Assembly: GCA_050123335.1 (NCBI GenBank)
Contig: JASFHH010000002.1
Span: forward strand, 1 to 64,000
DNA from: JASFHF01 sp050123335
GTDB taxonomy: Bacteria; Pseudomonadota; Gammaproteobacteria; UBA12402
Direction of reading: 5' to 3'
DNA length: 64,000 bases
Below are positions 7,759 through 16,262 of the stretch, one piece after another (position 1 is the stretch's first letter; every line of letters starts with the position of its first letter). Both the position numbers and the translations under genes were made by a program. A model generated the notes under the pieces. That model was not told the DNA's origin. It saw nothing but the letters and a program-made list of their open reading frames with translations, and did not search any database.

Positions 7759-9573
7759 ATGAATTTTAAGCAATTTAAAGAAATTTTCAACGTAGTCCAA
7801 GGATGTATAAATGGGGATGGTAGCATATGTACTACGGATAAGAAAAAAAAGAAAGTTAAACGTAGAAGAATAATTACTGAGGTTCCTTTTAAGGAAATAC
7901 AAAAGAAATTTAATCAAATATTCTGTAAGGTTGAAGCAAAAAAAGCCTTTAACAAAATCTATAATCAAATCGAAAATGCAGGAAATTTAAAAGAACAAAA
8001 AAAAGAAAAACTTTTAAAAAAAACCATCGAAATATACCAACAATATTCTAATTTTGACATAATTATGCGTGTAAAGAAAATAGTCAAGATTTATAATTAT
8101 AAGTATAGTTACAAGTATAAAGATACTTTTATTTATTTCATGCCTTTAAATGTGTTTAACCGACCTGATGAACATGAAAAATTTGGTATAAAAATTCATA
8201 TTACCGTAGCATCAGAACGCGATTTAAATTTGTTAAAAAAGCATCTTCTACCAGTTTTTACTACAAAAGGTTATTATGGCAAAATAATGGAAGCTGCATC
8301 TCATAAAAAAATTTATCAACTTTTGAAATCTAAAACCAAAAACAAGAATAGTAAAATAAAATATAACCAGAAATATACCGCAAATAGAGCAAAGATAGTT
8401 ACACTATATGGAGCGTATATAAACTTGATATTCCCGGAAAGAAATGATGAGGATTTTATTTGTAATTATATACAGAAAGATTTACAGAAAAGGCAAAATC
8501 TTATGGAAAAATGCGGAATAAAGCCGGGTGAGATTCCTATAACATCAGTTTATCGTATTGGTGAGCATGTGGGAGGAAAAAAATATAAACATGAAAAAGA
8601 TGTTCATGGTTGTTTGAGGAAAAAAGGAATTATACCATCATCAAAAAATAAGGATCATCATCCTGATAGAGGAATAAGCAATTTTATATGGTATCGGGAT
8701 GATTCTTATAACAGAATATATGTATATAAAAGATCACTTAGCAAAATGCGGTGTGCAAAATCTATTACTTTATATTTTACTAAGAAGAATGAAAATTACA
8801 AATTATTAGTATTAAACTTAAAAAGTTTTGTAGAATTAGCGTTGAAACATTATTATTATTCTCCACGTGAACAATTTATTAAACATTATAAAGTGTTTAA
8901 AAAACGAAATACATCGGAAAAGAAAGAAATGCCGATTTTCGATCCTTTGAGAATTGACATCTTTGCTACCTATGACCCTCGTAAAAAAAGAATCTTTATT
9001 GTGCAATTTAATTCTAAATTTAAAGATTTGAATGATAATTGCTATGCTAGCATAAAAAATGCTGTTAAAAAGATCAAGCCTATTTTGGAAGAGTACAAAA
9101 AAATATTACATCTTTCAAATGACATTGCAACTACTATAATTTTGTGTAATATAGCCAAACAAAATAATAAAAAATCACAATTTACCATCACCAAGCCTTC
9201 TGTTACCTATACACTTAATACTAAATTAATAAAAGATGATTTCTCTAAAATATGCTTGTCCATGCAAAAACACATGCTCAATTTAAATAATATAAACGCT
9301 AATAAAGCAATCGCAAAATTTATATATTTACTTGCCACATATAATGCAGATTGTAGGAAAAAACTTCGTAGAATACTAGATAAAATAACTATAAAATTTA
9401 ATCAAGAAGATAAGAATATTCTTAGGAATGAGGAATGTACCAAGCTATGTGAAGTAGATGATCAATACAATATTACAGGATATACCACAGAAAAAGAAAT
9501 CATTAAAAAGCTTATGCAGCGTAATGAGAGTGTTAGCAAACCGCCGCTAGTGACTAAAAAAATTACTATTTGA
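7759..9573 (+). CDS. Hypothetical protein, 604 residues, very basic, with NLS-like cluster
   Basis: I do not recognise a family. The protein is extremely rich in lysine, isoleucine and asparagine and has no signal peptide or clear membrane segment. Residues 28-37 form a run of lysines and arginines (KKKKKVKRRR) resembling a monopartite nuclear localisation signal. A His-rich stretch around residues 290-306 (KDVHGCLRKKG, DHHPDRG) could bind metal or be catalytic. The gene stands alone between pyk and a small orphan gene, with a weak ribosome binding site. Its AT content is higher than that of the housekeeping neighbours. A secreted effector is one possibility, but no secretion signal can be demonstrated here. 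A DNA- or RNA-binding role would also fit the charge. Confidence 0.75.
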   Translation: MNFKQFKEIFNVVQGCINGDGSICTTDKKKKKVKRRRIITEVPFKEIQKKFNQIFCKVEAKKAFNKIYNQIENAGNLKEQKKEKLLKKTIEIYQQYSNFDIIMRVKKIVKIYNYKYSYKYKDTFIYFMPLNVFNRPDEHEKFGIKIHITVASERDLNLLKKHLLPVFTTKGYYGKIMEAASHKKIYQLLKSKTKNKNSKIKYNQKYTANRAKIVTLYGAYINLIFPERNDEDFICNYIQKDLQKRQNLMEKCGIKPGEIPITSVYRIGEHVGGKKYKHEKDVHGCLRKKGIIPSSKNKDHHPDRGISNFIWYRDDSYNRIYVYKRSLSKMRCAKSITLYFTKKNENYKLLVLNLKSFVELALKHYYYSPREQFIKHYKVFKKRNTSEKKEMPIFDPLRIDIFATYDPRKKRIFIVQFNSKFKDLNDNCYASIKNAVKKIKPILEEYKKILHLSNDIATTIILCNIAKQNNKKSQFTITKPSVTYTLNTKLIKDDFSKICLSMQKHMLNLNNINANKAIAKFIYLLATYNADCRKKLRRILDKITIKFNQEDKNILRNEECTKLCEVDDQYNITGYTTEKEIIKKLMQRNESVSKPPLVTKKITI

Positions 9574-9741
9574 GCGTAAAATGGACAAAATTTTGTGAAA
9601 TTTATATAGCATCTTATTATTTGGTTGATATACTAGGAACGGGGTGATTATATTAACTTTGTGTGATGAATAATAAAAAGACAGGCAAAAAAATATAGTT
9701 AAGAAAATTAAGATAAATGTTAATGATAGCGGAGGTGCGTC

Positions 9742-10101
9742 ATGTCTTTTCAAATACTTATCGGAGTTTTTAAAAAACGTCAAATTGCTGATAAAGTACA
9801 AGAGGAAATTGAGCGCGGCATAAAAACCGGGTTTACTAAAAAACATTTTTTTAATTATGACTTTAGTGATGATTTTAATATTAATTCTGACGATGAATTT
9901 GAGGGAAAAATAGAAGTGTTAATTCGTAATGAAACTGAAGTAATACTCGAAGGCAAAGAAGAAAAGGTTAAAGATTTTTTTAATAAACATAAAAATTCAA
10001 TATGTAAAATTGTAAAAGATTATCAACAAAAAAATGACAACAATGAATTTCAAAATGAAAACGATGAATATGAAACTGTAATTATACCACATTTTAAGTA
10101 A
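9742..10101 (+). CDS. Hypothetical acidic protein, 119 residues
   Basis: A small charged protein I do not recognise. It starts with MSFQILIGVFKKRQIADKVQ, is rich in Glu, Asp, Lys and Asn, and has no membrane segment. The phrase EVILEGKEEKVKDFFNKHK suggests an alpha/beta fold of the small acylphosphatase or GTP-cyclohydrolase-like ferredoxin-type shape, but that is a guess. A strong GGAGG about 7 bases before ATG 9742 supports translation. priA starts 13 bp after its stop, so the two may be cotranscribed. Confidence 0.7.
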   Translation: MSFQILIGVFKKRQIADKVQEEIERGIKTGFTKKHFFNYDFSDDFNINSDDEFEGKIEVLIRNETEVILEGKEEKVKDFFNKHKNSICKIVKDYQQKNDNNEFQNENDEYETVIIPHFK

Positions 10102-10114
10102 ACGTTAAGTTTTT

Positions 10115-12112
10115 ATGTCTAAACAAACAATTCTGAAAATTGCGGTTCCAACACCATTGCGTCGGGTGTTTGATTATTTGTTGCCAAATAAAATCGATGC
10201 TACGAATTTGCAACCAGGAATGCGAGTTAAGATTCCATTTGGCACGCGTGAGGTTGTTGGGATTTTATTAGGTATCGCAGATTCAAGTAAAATTCCTGCG
10301 GATAAATTAAAACCTATAAAAGAAGTTTTGGATGTTGAGCCAGTTTTTTCAGATACAATGTTAAATTTATGTAAATGGGCAAGTGGTTATTATCATTATC
10401 CAATCGGTGAGGTTTTATCTGCGGCTTTGCCTAAGTTATTGCGTCAAGGTAAAAAAGTTGAATTAAAGCAAAATATTATTGCAAAAAATTCCTCATCAGA
10501 AAAATTAATTTTAAATTCAGCGCAGCAATTTGCAGTGGACAAAGTTTTAAAATATCAAGATAAGTTTCAAGCCTTTTTATTATATGGTGTTACTGGTAGT
10601 GGTAAAACAGAAGTATATTTGCATGTTTTAGAAAAAATATTATCCCTTGGCAAGCAGGCGTTGATTTTGGTTCCAGAAATTGCATTAACTCCACAAACGG
10701 TGCGGCGTTTTACCGAGCGGTTTAATGTTCCAGTGGTTAGTTTGCATTCTAGCTTGAGTGATCGTAAGCGGTTAGATGCTTGGGTTTTAGCACGCACAGG
10801 TGTTGCTAAAATTGTTATTGGCACACGTTCATCTGTTTTTACACAGTTTAATAATTTAGGTATTATTATTATCGATGAAGAACATGATTTATCTTTCAAG
10901 CAGCAAAAGGGGTTTCGTTATTCAGCCAGAGATTTGGCGGTGATTCGTGCAAATCAGCAAAAAATTCCGATAATTTTAGGTTCAGCTACACCATCATTGG
11001 AAACATTGCATAATGTAAACATAAAACGTTATCAGCGTCTTGATTTACCGGAGCGAGCAGGTAGTGCAATTCATCCACGATATAAAATAATTGATCTAAG
11101 AGATCAGCGTTTATTGCATGGCATGTCAAAAAAATTATTAGCAACGGTTCGTGAACATTTAGATAATGATAATCAGGTAATGATTTTTTTAAATCGCAGA
11201 GGATATGCGCCGATTTTAATGTGTCATAAATGTGGTTGGATTGCAAAATGCAAAAATTGTGATGCAAATATGACATTACATTCACAACCAGTTTATTTGC
11301 ATTGTCATCATTGTGATCGTAGACAGCCTATATTTCGTGAGTGTCCGGCGTGTGCTGGTAAATCATTATTTAATGTTGGTATTGGTACCGAACAATTGGA
11401 GTTAGTTTTAGGTAAATATTTTTTTGATGTGGAAGTGGTGCGTATTGATCGTGATACCACGCGTAAAAAAGGTGAATTAAATAAAATTTTAAATAATGTC
11501 AGGAATGGCAAAAAACAGATTTTAGTTGGTACGCAAATGATTGCTAAAGGACATCATTTTCCTAATGTAACTTTAGTTGGAATTATAAATGTGGATAACG
11601 GTTTTTTTAGCGCGGATTTTCGTACTACCGAACGCATTGGGCAATTATTAATTCAGGTGGCAGGCCGTGCTGGCAGAGCAGAAAAACCAGGTGAAGTATT
11701 GATTCAAACTCATCATCCGGAAAATCCTTTGTTATTTCAATTGATTAATGCTGGTTATCAAGGGTTTTCGCAAGCAGCATTGCAAGAGAGAAATGATAGT
11801 CAAATGCCACCGTATTCTTATTTTGTTTTGATTAGGGCGCAAGCTCTTCAGGAAGACATTATGATGCAGTTTTTAGATGTGGTTAAAGAAACTGCAAGCT
11901 CGTTTGTGACTGACAAAGTGATGTTGCTTGGTCCAATTCCATCTCCGATGTTGCGACGTAATAGATATTATCGTGGGCAATTGTTATTACAAGCTCTTGA
12001 GCGTAGCGATTTACAGCAAATCATGAATAAATTGACACCACAAATTGAACAATTAAAATTGGCAAATAAAGTGAGGTGGTCGGTTGATGTTGATCCGTTA
12101 GAGATGTTTTAA
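10115..12112 (+). CDS. priA: Primosomal protein N', replication restart helicase PriA
   Basis: PriA recognises stalled forks and D-loops, remodels them with its 3'-5' superfamily 2 helicase and reloads the DnaB helicase. The N-terminal DNA-binding domain (TPLRRVFDYLLP) is followed by Walker A GVTGSGKTEVYL near residue 160 and the Walker B motif DEEHD. A zinc-binding module follows, with paired cysteines (CHKCGW, CKNC, CHHC, CPAC), then helicase motifs including GTQMIAKGHHFPNV and QVAGRAGR. Length 665, slightly shorter than the E. coli protein. The stop overlaps the next start as TAATG, implying translational coupling to the downstream peptidase gene. Confidence 0.95.
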   Translation: MSKQTILKIAVPTPLRRVFDYLLPNKIDATNLQPGMRVKIPFGTREVVGILLGIADSSKIPADKLKPIKEVLDVEPVFSDTMLNLCKWASGYYHYPIGEVLSAALPKLLRQGKKVELKQNIIAKNSSSEKLILNSAQQFAVDKVLKYQDKFQAFLLYGVTGSGKTEVYLHVLEKILSLGKQALILVPEIALTPQTVRRFTERFNVPVVSLHSSLSDRKRLDAWVLARTGVAKIVIGTRSSVFTQFNNLGIIIIDEEHDLSFKQQKGFRYSARDLAVIRANQQKIPIILGSATPSLETLHNVNIKRYQRLDLPERAGSAIHPRYKIIDLRDQRLLHGMSKKLLATVREHLDNDNQVMIFLNRRGYAPILMCHKCGWIAKCKNCDANMTLHSQPVYLHCHHCDRRQPIFRECPACAGKSLFNVGIGTEQLELVLGKYFFDVEVVRIDRDTTRKKGELNKILNNVRNGKKQILVGTQMIAKGHHFPNVTLVGIINVDNGFFSADFRTTERIGQLLIQVAGRAGRAEKPGEVLIQTHHPENPLLFQLINAGYQGFSQAALQERNDSQMPPYSYFVLIRAQALQEDIMMQFLDVVKETASSFVTDKVMLLGPIPSPMLRRNRYYRGQLLLQALERSDLQQIMNKLTPQIEQLKLANKVRWSVDVDPLEMF

Positions 12113-14148
12113 TGAACGTATTACTAAAAAAATACAAATTTCCGCCGTTTGATAAAATTAAATATAAAGACATTGAGCCGGCATTAGATAAAATTTTAAC
12201 TGATAATCGCGCGCAATTAGCGGAACTTTTAGAAAGTAAAAAATTTACTTGGAAAAATTTGATTGTGCCTATAGAGGAAATGGGTGATTGTTTAAATAAG
12301 ATGTGGTCGCCAATCAGTCATCTAAATAGTGTAATGGATTCAACAGAGTTGCGAGCAATTTATAATCGCTGCTTGCCGAAGTTAGTAAAATATCATACCG
12401 AGATTAGTCATAATACCAAACTATATAACGCGGTAAAATCAATTGCGAAAAGTAAATCTTTTAGAAAACTTAACAAAATTCAGCGCAGAATTATTAAACA
12501 TGAAGTTCGTGATTTTAAGTTAGCAGGTGTGGCTTTAAATAAAAAAGATAAAGAAAAATTTGCTGTTTTGCAACAGCAATTAGCAAATTTGACTACTAAG
12601 TTTTCTGAAAATGTAATGGATGCAACCAGATCCTGGTATAGTCATGTTACCAATAAAAAACAGTTGTCTGGTTTGCCTCAGCGTATTATTACGGTAGCGA
12701 AAAATGAAGCGAAAAACAGGAAGGTGCAAGGCTGGGTGTTGACTTTGGATTTTCCTGTTTATTATGCAGTAATGACTTATGCAGATAATCGTGCGTTGCG
12801 TAAAAAAATGTATCATGCTTATGTTACACGCGCTTCAGATCAAAAACCTAGTAAGAAAAAATTTGATAATTCTAAAATCATGCAGGAAATTTTGCAAATT
12901 AGGCTGAAGCTTTCTGCGTTGCTTGGATTTAAAAATTTTGCGCAATATTCGATTGCGACCAAAATGGCAGAAAACACTAAACAAGTCATGGTTTTTTTAA
13001 CTGAATTAGCAGAGCGCACGTTTCCGTATGCAAGAAAAGAAATGCAGCAGCTAAAGAAATTTGCGCGTGATAAGTATAAAATCAAAAAACTGGAAGCTTG
13101 GGATATTTCTTATTATAGCGAAAAATTACGCAAACAAGATTACGCAATTACTCAGGAAGAGCTACGTCCATATTTTGTTGAAGAAAATGTATTGCAAGGT
13201 TTGTTTATTATCGTGGAAAAATTATTTAATTTTAAAATTAGATTACGTAAAAATAAAAATATTTGGCATAAAGATATTAAATATTATGAAATCGTTAACA
13301 ATAATCAAACAATCGCAGGATTTTATGTGGATCTATATGTCAGAGCGCACAAACGTAGCGGTGCCTGGATGGATGAATGTCGAGTAAGAAGAAAATTATC
13401 AAATAAAAAAATTCAATTACCAATAGCATATTTAACTTGCAATTTTAGTAAGCCTTCAAAAAACAAACCGTCGTTGCTTACTCATGATGAAGTTATAACT
13501 TTGTTTCATGAGTTTGGCCACTGTTTGCAGCATTTGTTAACTAAGATTGATTATCCGGAAGTTTCGGGAATTAATGGTGTTGAGTGGGATGCGGTAGAGC
13601 TTGCCAGTCAATTTATGGAAAATTTCGCTTGGCAAAAAGAGGGTTTAGACTTGATTGCTAAACATTATAAAACCCACAAGAAGTTGCCGCAAAAATTATA
13701 TCAAAAATTAATTGCCAGCAAAAATTTTCATGCGGCGATGCAAATGGTGCGCCAATTAGAATTTGCTTTATTTGATTTTCGTCTTCATCAGGAATTTAAT
13801 CCGAAAAAGAAAGATCAAATCCAAACGATTTTAAATCAAGTTAGAAAAAAGATAAGTGTCATACCAACACCAGCATTTAACCGTTTTCAGCAGAGTTTTT
13901 CACATATTTTTGCTGGTGGTTATGCCGCAGGTTATTACAGCTATAAATGGGCGGAAGTTTTATCTGCTGATGCGTTTGCTAAATTCGAGGAAACGGGGGT
14001 TTTTAATCGCAAAACTGGACGTGAATTTTTGACTTGTATTTTGGAAAGAGGCGGTTCAGAAGATGCTATGGAATTATTTAAGAAGTTTCGTGGCAGAAAA
14101 CCAAAAATCGATGCTTTGTTGAAATCATGTGGTTTGATTCAAAATTAA
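12112..14148 (+). CDS. prlC: M3 family oligopeptidase (oligopeptidase A-like)
   Basis: A zinc metallo-oligopeptidase of the thimet/oligopeptidase A family that degrades short peptides in the cytoplasm, including cleaved signal peptides. The zinc motif HEFGH is at residues 466-470, with the third ligand in the following GVEWDAVELASQFMENF segment. The conserved C-terminal GGYAAGYYSYKWAEVLSADAF is present. The 678-residue length is normal. Start ATG 12112 overlaps the priA stop by one base. The N-terminal helical half is unusually lysine-rich but aligns in character with the family (PPFDKIKYKDIEPAL). Confidence 0.93.
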   Translation: MNVLLKKYKFPPFDKIKYKDIEPALDKILTDNRAQLAELLESKKFTWKNLIVPIEEMGDCLNKMWSPISHLNSVMDSTELRAIYNRCLPKLVKYHTEISHNTKLYNAVKSIAKSKSFRKLNKIQRRIIKHEVRDFKLAGVALNKKDKEKFAVLQQQLANLTTKFSENVMDATRSWYSHVTNKKQLSGLPQRIITVAKNEAKNRKVQGWVLTLDFPVYYAVMTYADNRALRKKMYHAYVTRASDQKPSKKKFDNSKIMQEILQIRLKLSALLGFKNFAQYSIATKMAENTKQVMVFLTELAERTFPYARKEMQQLKKFARDKYKIKKLEAWDISYYSEKLRKQDYAITQEELRPYFVEENVLQGLFIIVEKLFNFKIRLRKNKNIWHKDIKYYEIVNNNQTIAGFYVDLYVRAHKRSGAWMDECRVRRKLSNKKIQLPIAYLTCNFSKPSKNKPSLLTHDEVITLFHEFGHCLQHLLTKIDYPEVSGINGVEWDAVELASQFMENFAWQKEGLDLIAKHYKTHKKLPQKLYQKLIASKNFHAAMQMVRQLEFALFDFRLHQEFNPKKKDQIQTILNQVRKKISVIPTPAFNRFQQSFSHIFAGGYAAGYYSYKWAEVLSADAFAKFEETGVFNRKTGREFLTCILERGGSEDAMELFKKFRGRKPKIDALLKSCGLIQN

Positions 14149-14205
14149 CTAAAATTATAGAAAATACATCAATAAAAAAAGAATTTTATCAATTGCATTG
14201 CTGAT

Positions 14206-15450
14206 CTAAATTTTTGGGGTCATTATAGGTTTATCAGATGTTCGGATAATGATGTCGTTGAGTTTTTTTGTTTTAGTCAGCGAAAGCATTTTTTTTCGTG
14301 AGAGTATAGTTTCTTTTTGTGAAAACTCATGTATAAAATTAGTTATTTTTCTCATGTATATTTTATGTTTTTTATAACAACTAAAGTTATACATAGAGCC
14401 ATCCTCGTATATAACAATAATTTTTGGTGGATTTGTGATATTACACCCAACCATATGATAAGCATTTTGATATACAGCAATTTTTATAATTTTTTGGTCA
14501 GGAAATTTATTATTCTTGTTATTAGAATAATAGGTAATCTTTTTTAGTTTCTTATTTTTCTGTAAAGCAAAAAATTTTTTGTCACTAAATATGTAAATTG
14601 ATTTACCAAAATAGTCCATAAATAAGTATTCTACATTGATTTGATTATTAGGGATATTTTTTAAATATAGTTTGCCTTCTATTAATTCTAAAAAGTTTTT
14701 TAGATCCCATGGCCCAATAACCGATTTTTTCCCTAGGTAAATCCAGCCATTTCTTAGAGTTTTAAAAAAAGTCATGTTACGATATTTGACAATATCTATT
14801 ATTTTGTATTTACTTAATTGTTCTAGTTCTTTAAATGACACTGTGCCTTTTTGGATGAATCTTATCATTTGATAAACTTTGGTTTTGTGACTATTTATTT
14901 CTTCAATAAAATACATAGAATTATGGGTTTTTATAACGTTATATGGGTTTTTAAAACATATTTTTGATTCAGTCTCGAACATAACCTTCACGAATTTGTG
15001 ATTTTTTTTGATGTCACAAAAAACCATGCTTGTATTTTTAGCTTGCAGCACAATAAAGTTATTATTCGCCTTAATATTTGTGATTTTTATTTTTTTGCTT
15101 ATGCCTTTTAGAAGTTCAGGGTTTGAGCATTCGTGTATATATTGATCACCAAAAGACCCTTCAGAATTAAAATAATCTGTACCTAAAGAACCCATGATAT
15201 ATATCTCATTTTTATCAGTTAGGAATAAACTGCCATAATGAGAGACAGTGGCAACGTCGATAATGTTAAATTTAGATAAGTTTGCTATCGGAATGGGTCT
15301 GCTTATTAATGTTTCTTTGCTAAAGCCCAGTAATGGCATATGGTTATTACTAAATTGTTCAGTAGATTTTGCCGTGTAATAAACTTTTCCATCAGTACCT
15401 AGAAATAAAGTATGAAAGTACCCAATACTAATTTTTTTGATTTTAAACAT
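14206..15450 (-). CDS. RCC1-like repeat protein, 414 residues
   Basis: The first 100 residues contain at least two segments with the RCC1 repeat pattern: ISIGYFHTLFLGTDGKVYYT and VATVSHYGSLFLTDKNEIYI. Each has the G/S-x-x-H/Y-x-x-x-L-x-x-D/K-G/N-x-x-Y core of a beta-propeller blade. Later segments (NNNFIVLQAKN, NAYHMVGCN, IIVIYEDGSMYNFSC) look like degenerate blades, so a seven-bladed propeller is plausible. RCC1 proteins are typically eukaryotic Ran exchange factors, and Legionella secretes an RCC1-repeat effector (LegG1). I infer an effector or surface protein, but no secretion signal is identifiable. The gene is isolated and convergent with the peptidase gene. Confidence 0.65.
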   Translation of the reverse strand: MFKIKKISIGYFHTLFLGTDGKVYYTAKSTEQFSNNHMPLLGFSKETLISRPIPIANLSKFNIIDVATVSHYGSLFLTDKNEIYIMGSLGTDYFNSEGSFGDQYIHECSNPELLKGISKKIKITNIKANNNFIVLQAKNTSMVFCDIKKNHKFVKVMFETESKICFKNPYNVIKTHNSMYFIEEINSHKTKVYQMIRFIQKGTVSFKELEQLSKYKIIDIVKYRNMTFFKTLRNGWIYLGKKSVIGPWDLKNFLELIEGKLYLKNIPNNQINVEYLFMDYFGKSIYIFSDKKFFALQKNKKLKKITYYSNNKNNKFPDQKIIKIAVYQNAYHMVGCNITNPPKIIVIYEDGSMYNFSCYKKHKIYMRKITNFIHEFSQKETILSRKKMLSLTKTKKLNDIIIRTSDKPIMTPKI

Positions 15451-15659
15451 TGTGTAAGTTTGCCAAATGTCACGACTAATTTTATTTGATATTCACCATT
15501 TATCAGAAAATATCACTATTTATTACAAATAATAGTAGTTAAATCTTAAGGTTTTATTAACAAAAGCAAAAAAACGAAAGAATTTTTTTGCTTTAATAAA
15601 AGAATCGCCATTACTGTTAGTATCTTCTAACGATCCGCAATCATCCGTTATAGTCAAAA

Positions 15660-16187
15660 TCAAGGCAAAAAGTTGTTTTTTAACTCAACATAACAATCAG
15701 CGCTATAGCGCAGTAATTGTTTTTCCTGTTCGGTTAGTTTGCGAATTTGTTTTGCAGGCGAACCCAAATATAAATAACCACTTTCTAGAGTTTTGTTCGA
15801 TGGTACAAAGCTTGCAGCGCCTAAAATGACTTCGTCTTCAATAATTGTTCCGTCAAGGATAGTAGATCCCATGCCGATTAAACATAAATTGCCGATGGTG
15901 CAGCCATGCAAAATTACGTTGTGTCCCACTGTAGTATTTTCGCCAATAATTAACGGTCGTCCTCCGGGGTAAAATTCACAATCAGGGCTTGTGTGTAAAG
16001 TTGAGTTATCTTGAATATTAGTGCGCTTACCGATCGAAATATAGTTAACATCACCGCGAAGTACCGCCATCGGCCAGATAGAGACATCTTCAGCAATCTC
16101 AACTTGTCCAATCACTTTGGCCATAGAGTCAACAAATGCAGTTTTAGCTATTTTAGGTGTGTGTTTTTGGTATTTGCAAATGTTCAT
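15660..16187 (-). CDS. Gamma-carbonic anhydrase-like hexapeptide-repeat protein
   Basis: A left-handed beta-helix protein of the gamma-carbonic anhydrase family (YrdA-like, 175 residues). Hexapeptide repeats run through most of the sequence (VIGQVEIAEDVSIWPMAVLR and following), with the family block RGDVNYISIGKRTNIQDNSTLH and metal-ligand histidines in VGHNVILHGCTIGNLCLIGMG. Members bind zinc or iron as trimers; carbonic anhydrase activity has not been shown for all of them. Single gene, transcribed opposite to priA. Confidence 0.92.
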   Translation of the reverse strand: MNICKYQKHTPKIAKTAFVDSMAKVIGQVEIAEDVSIWPMAVLRGDVNYISIGKRTNIQDNSTLHTSPDCEFYPGGRPLIIGENTTVGHNVILHGCTIGNLCLIGMGSTILDGTIIEDEVILGAASFVPSNKTLESGYLYLGSPAKQIRKLTEQEKQLLRYSADCYVELKNNFLP

Positions 16188-16262
16188 AGGGTATTAATTT
16201 AACATAAATTAGGATACTTGCAACCATCAATTCAGCGTGCGTGCTAACTTATAGAAGTAAAT

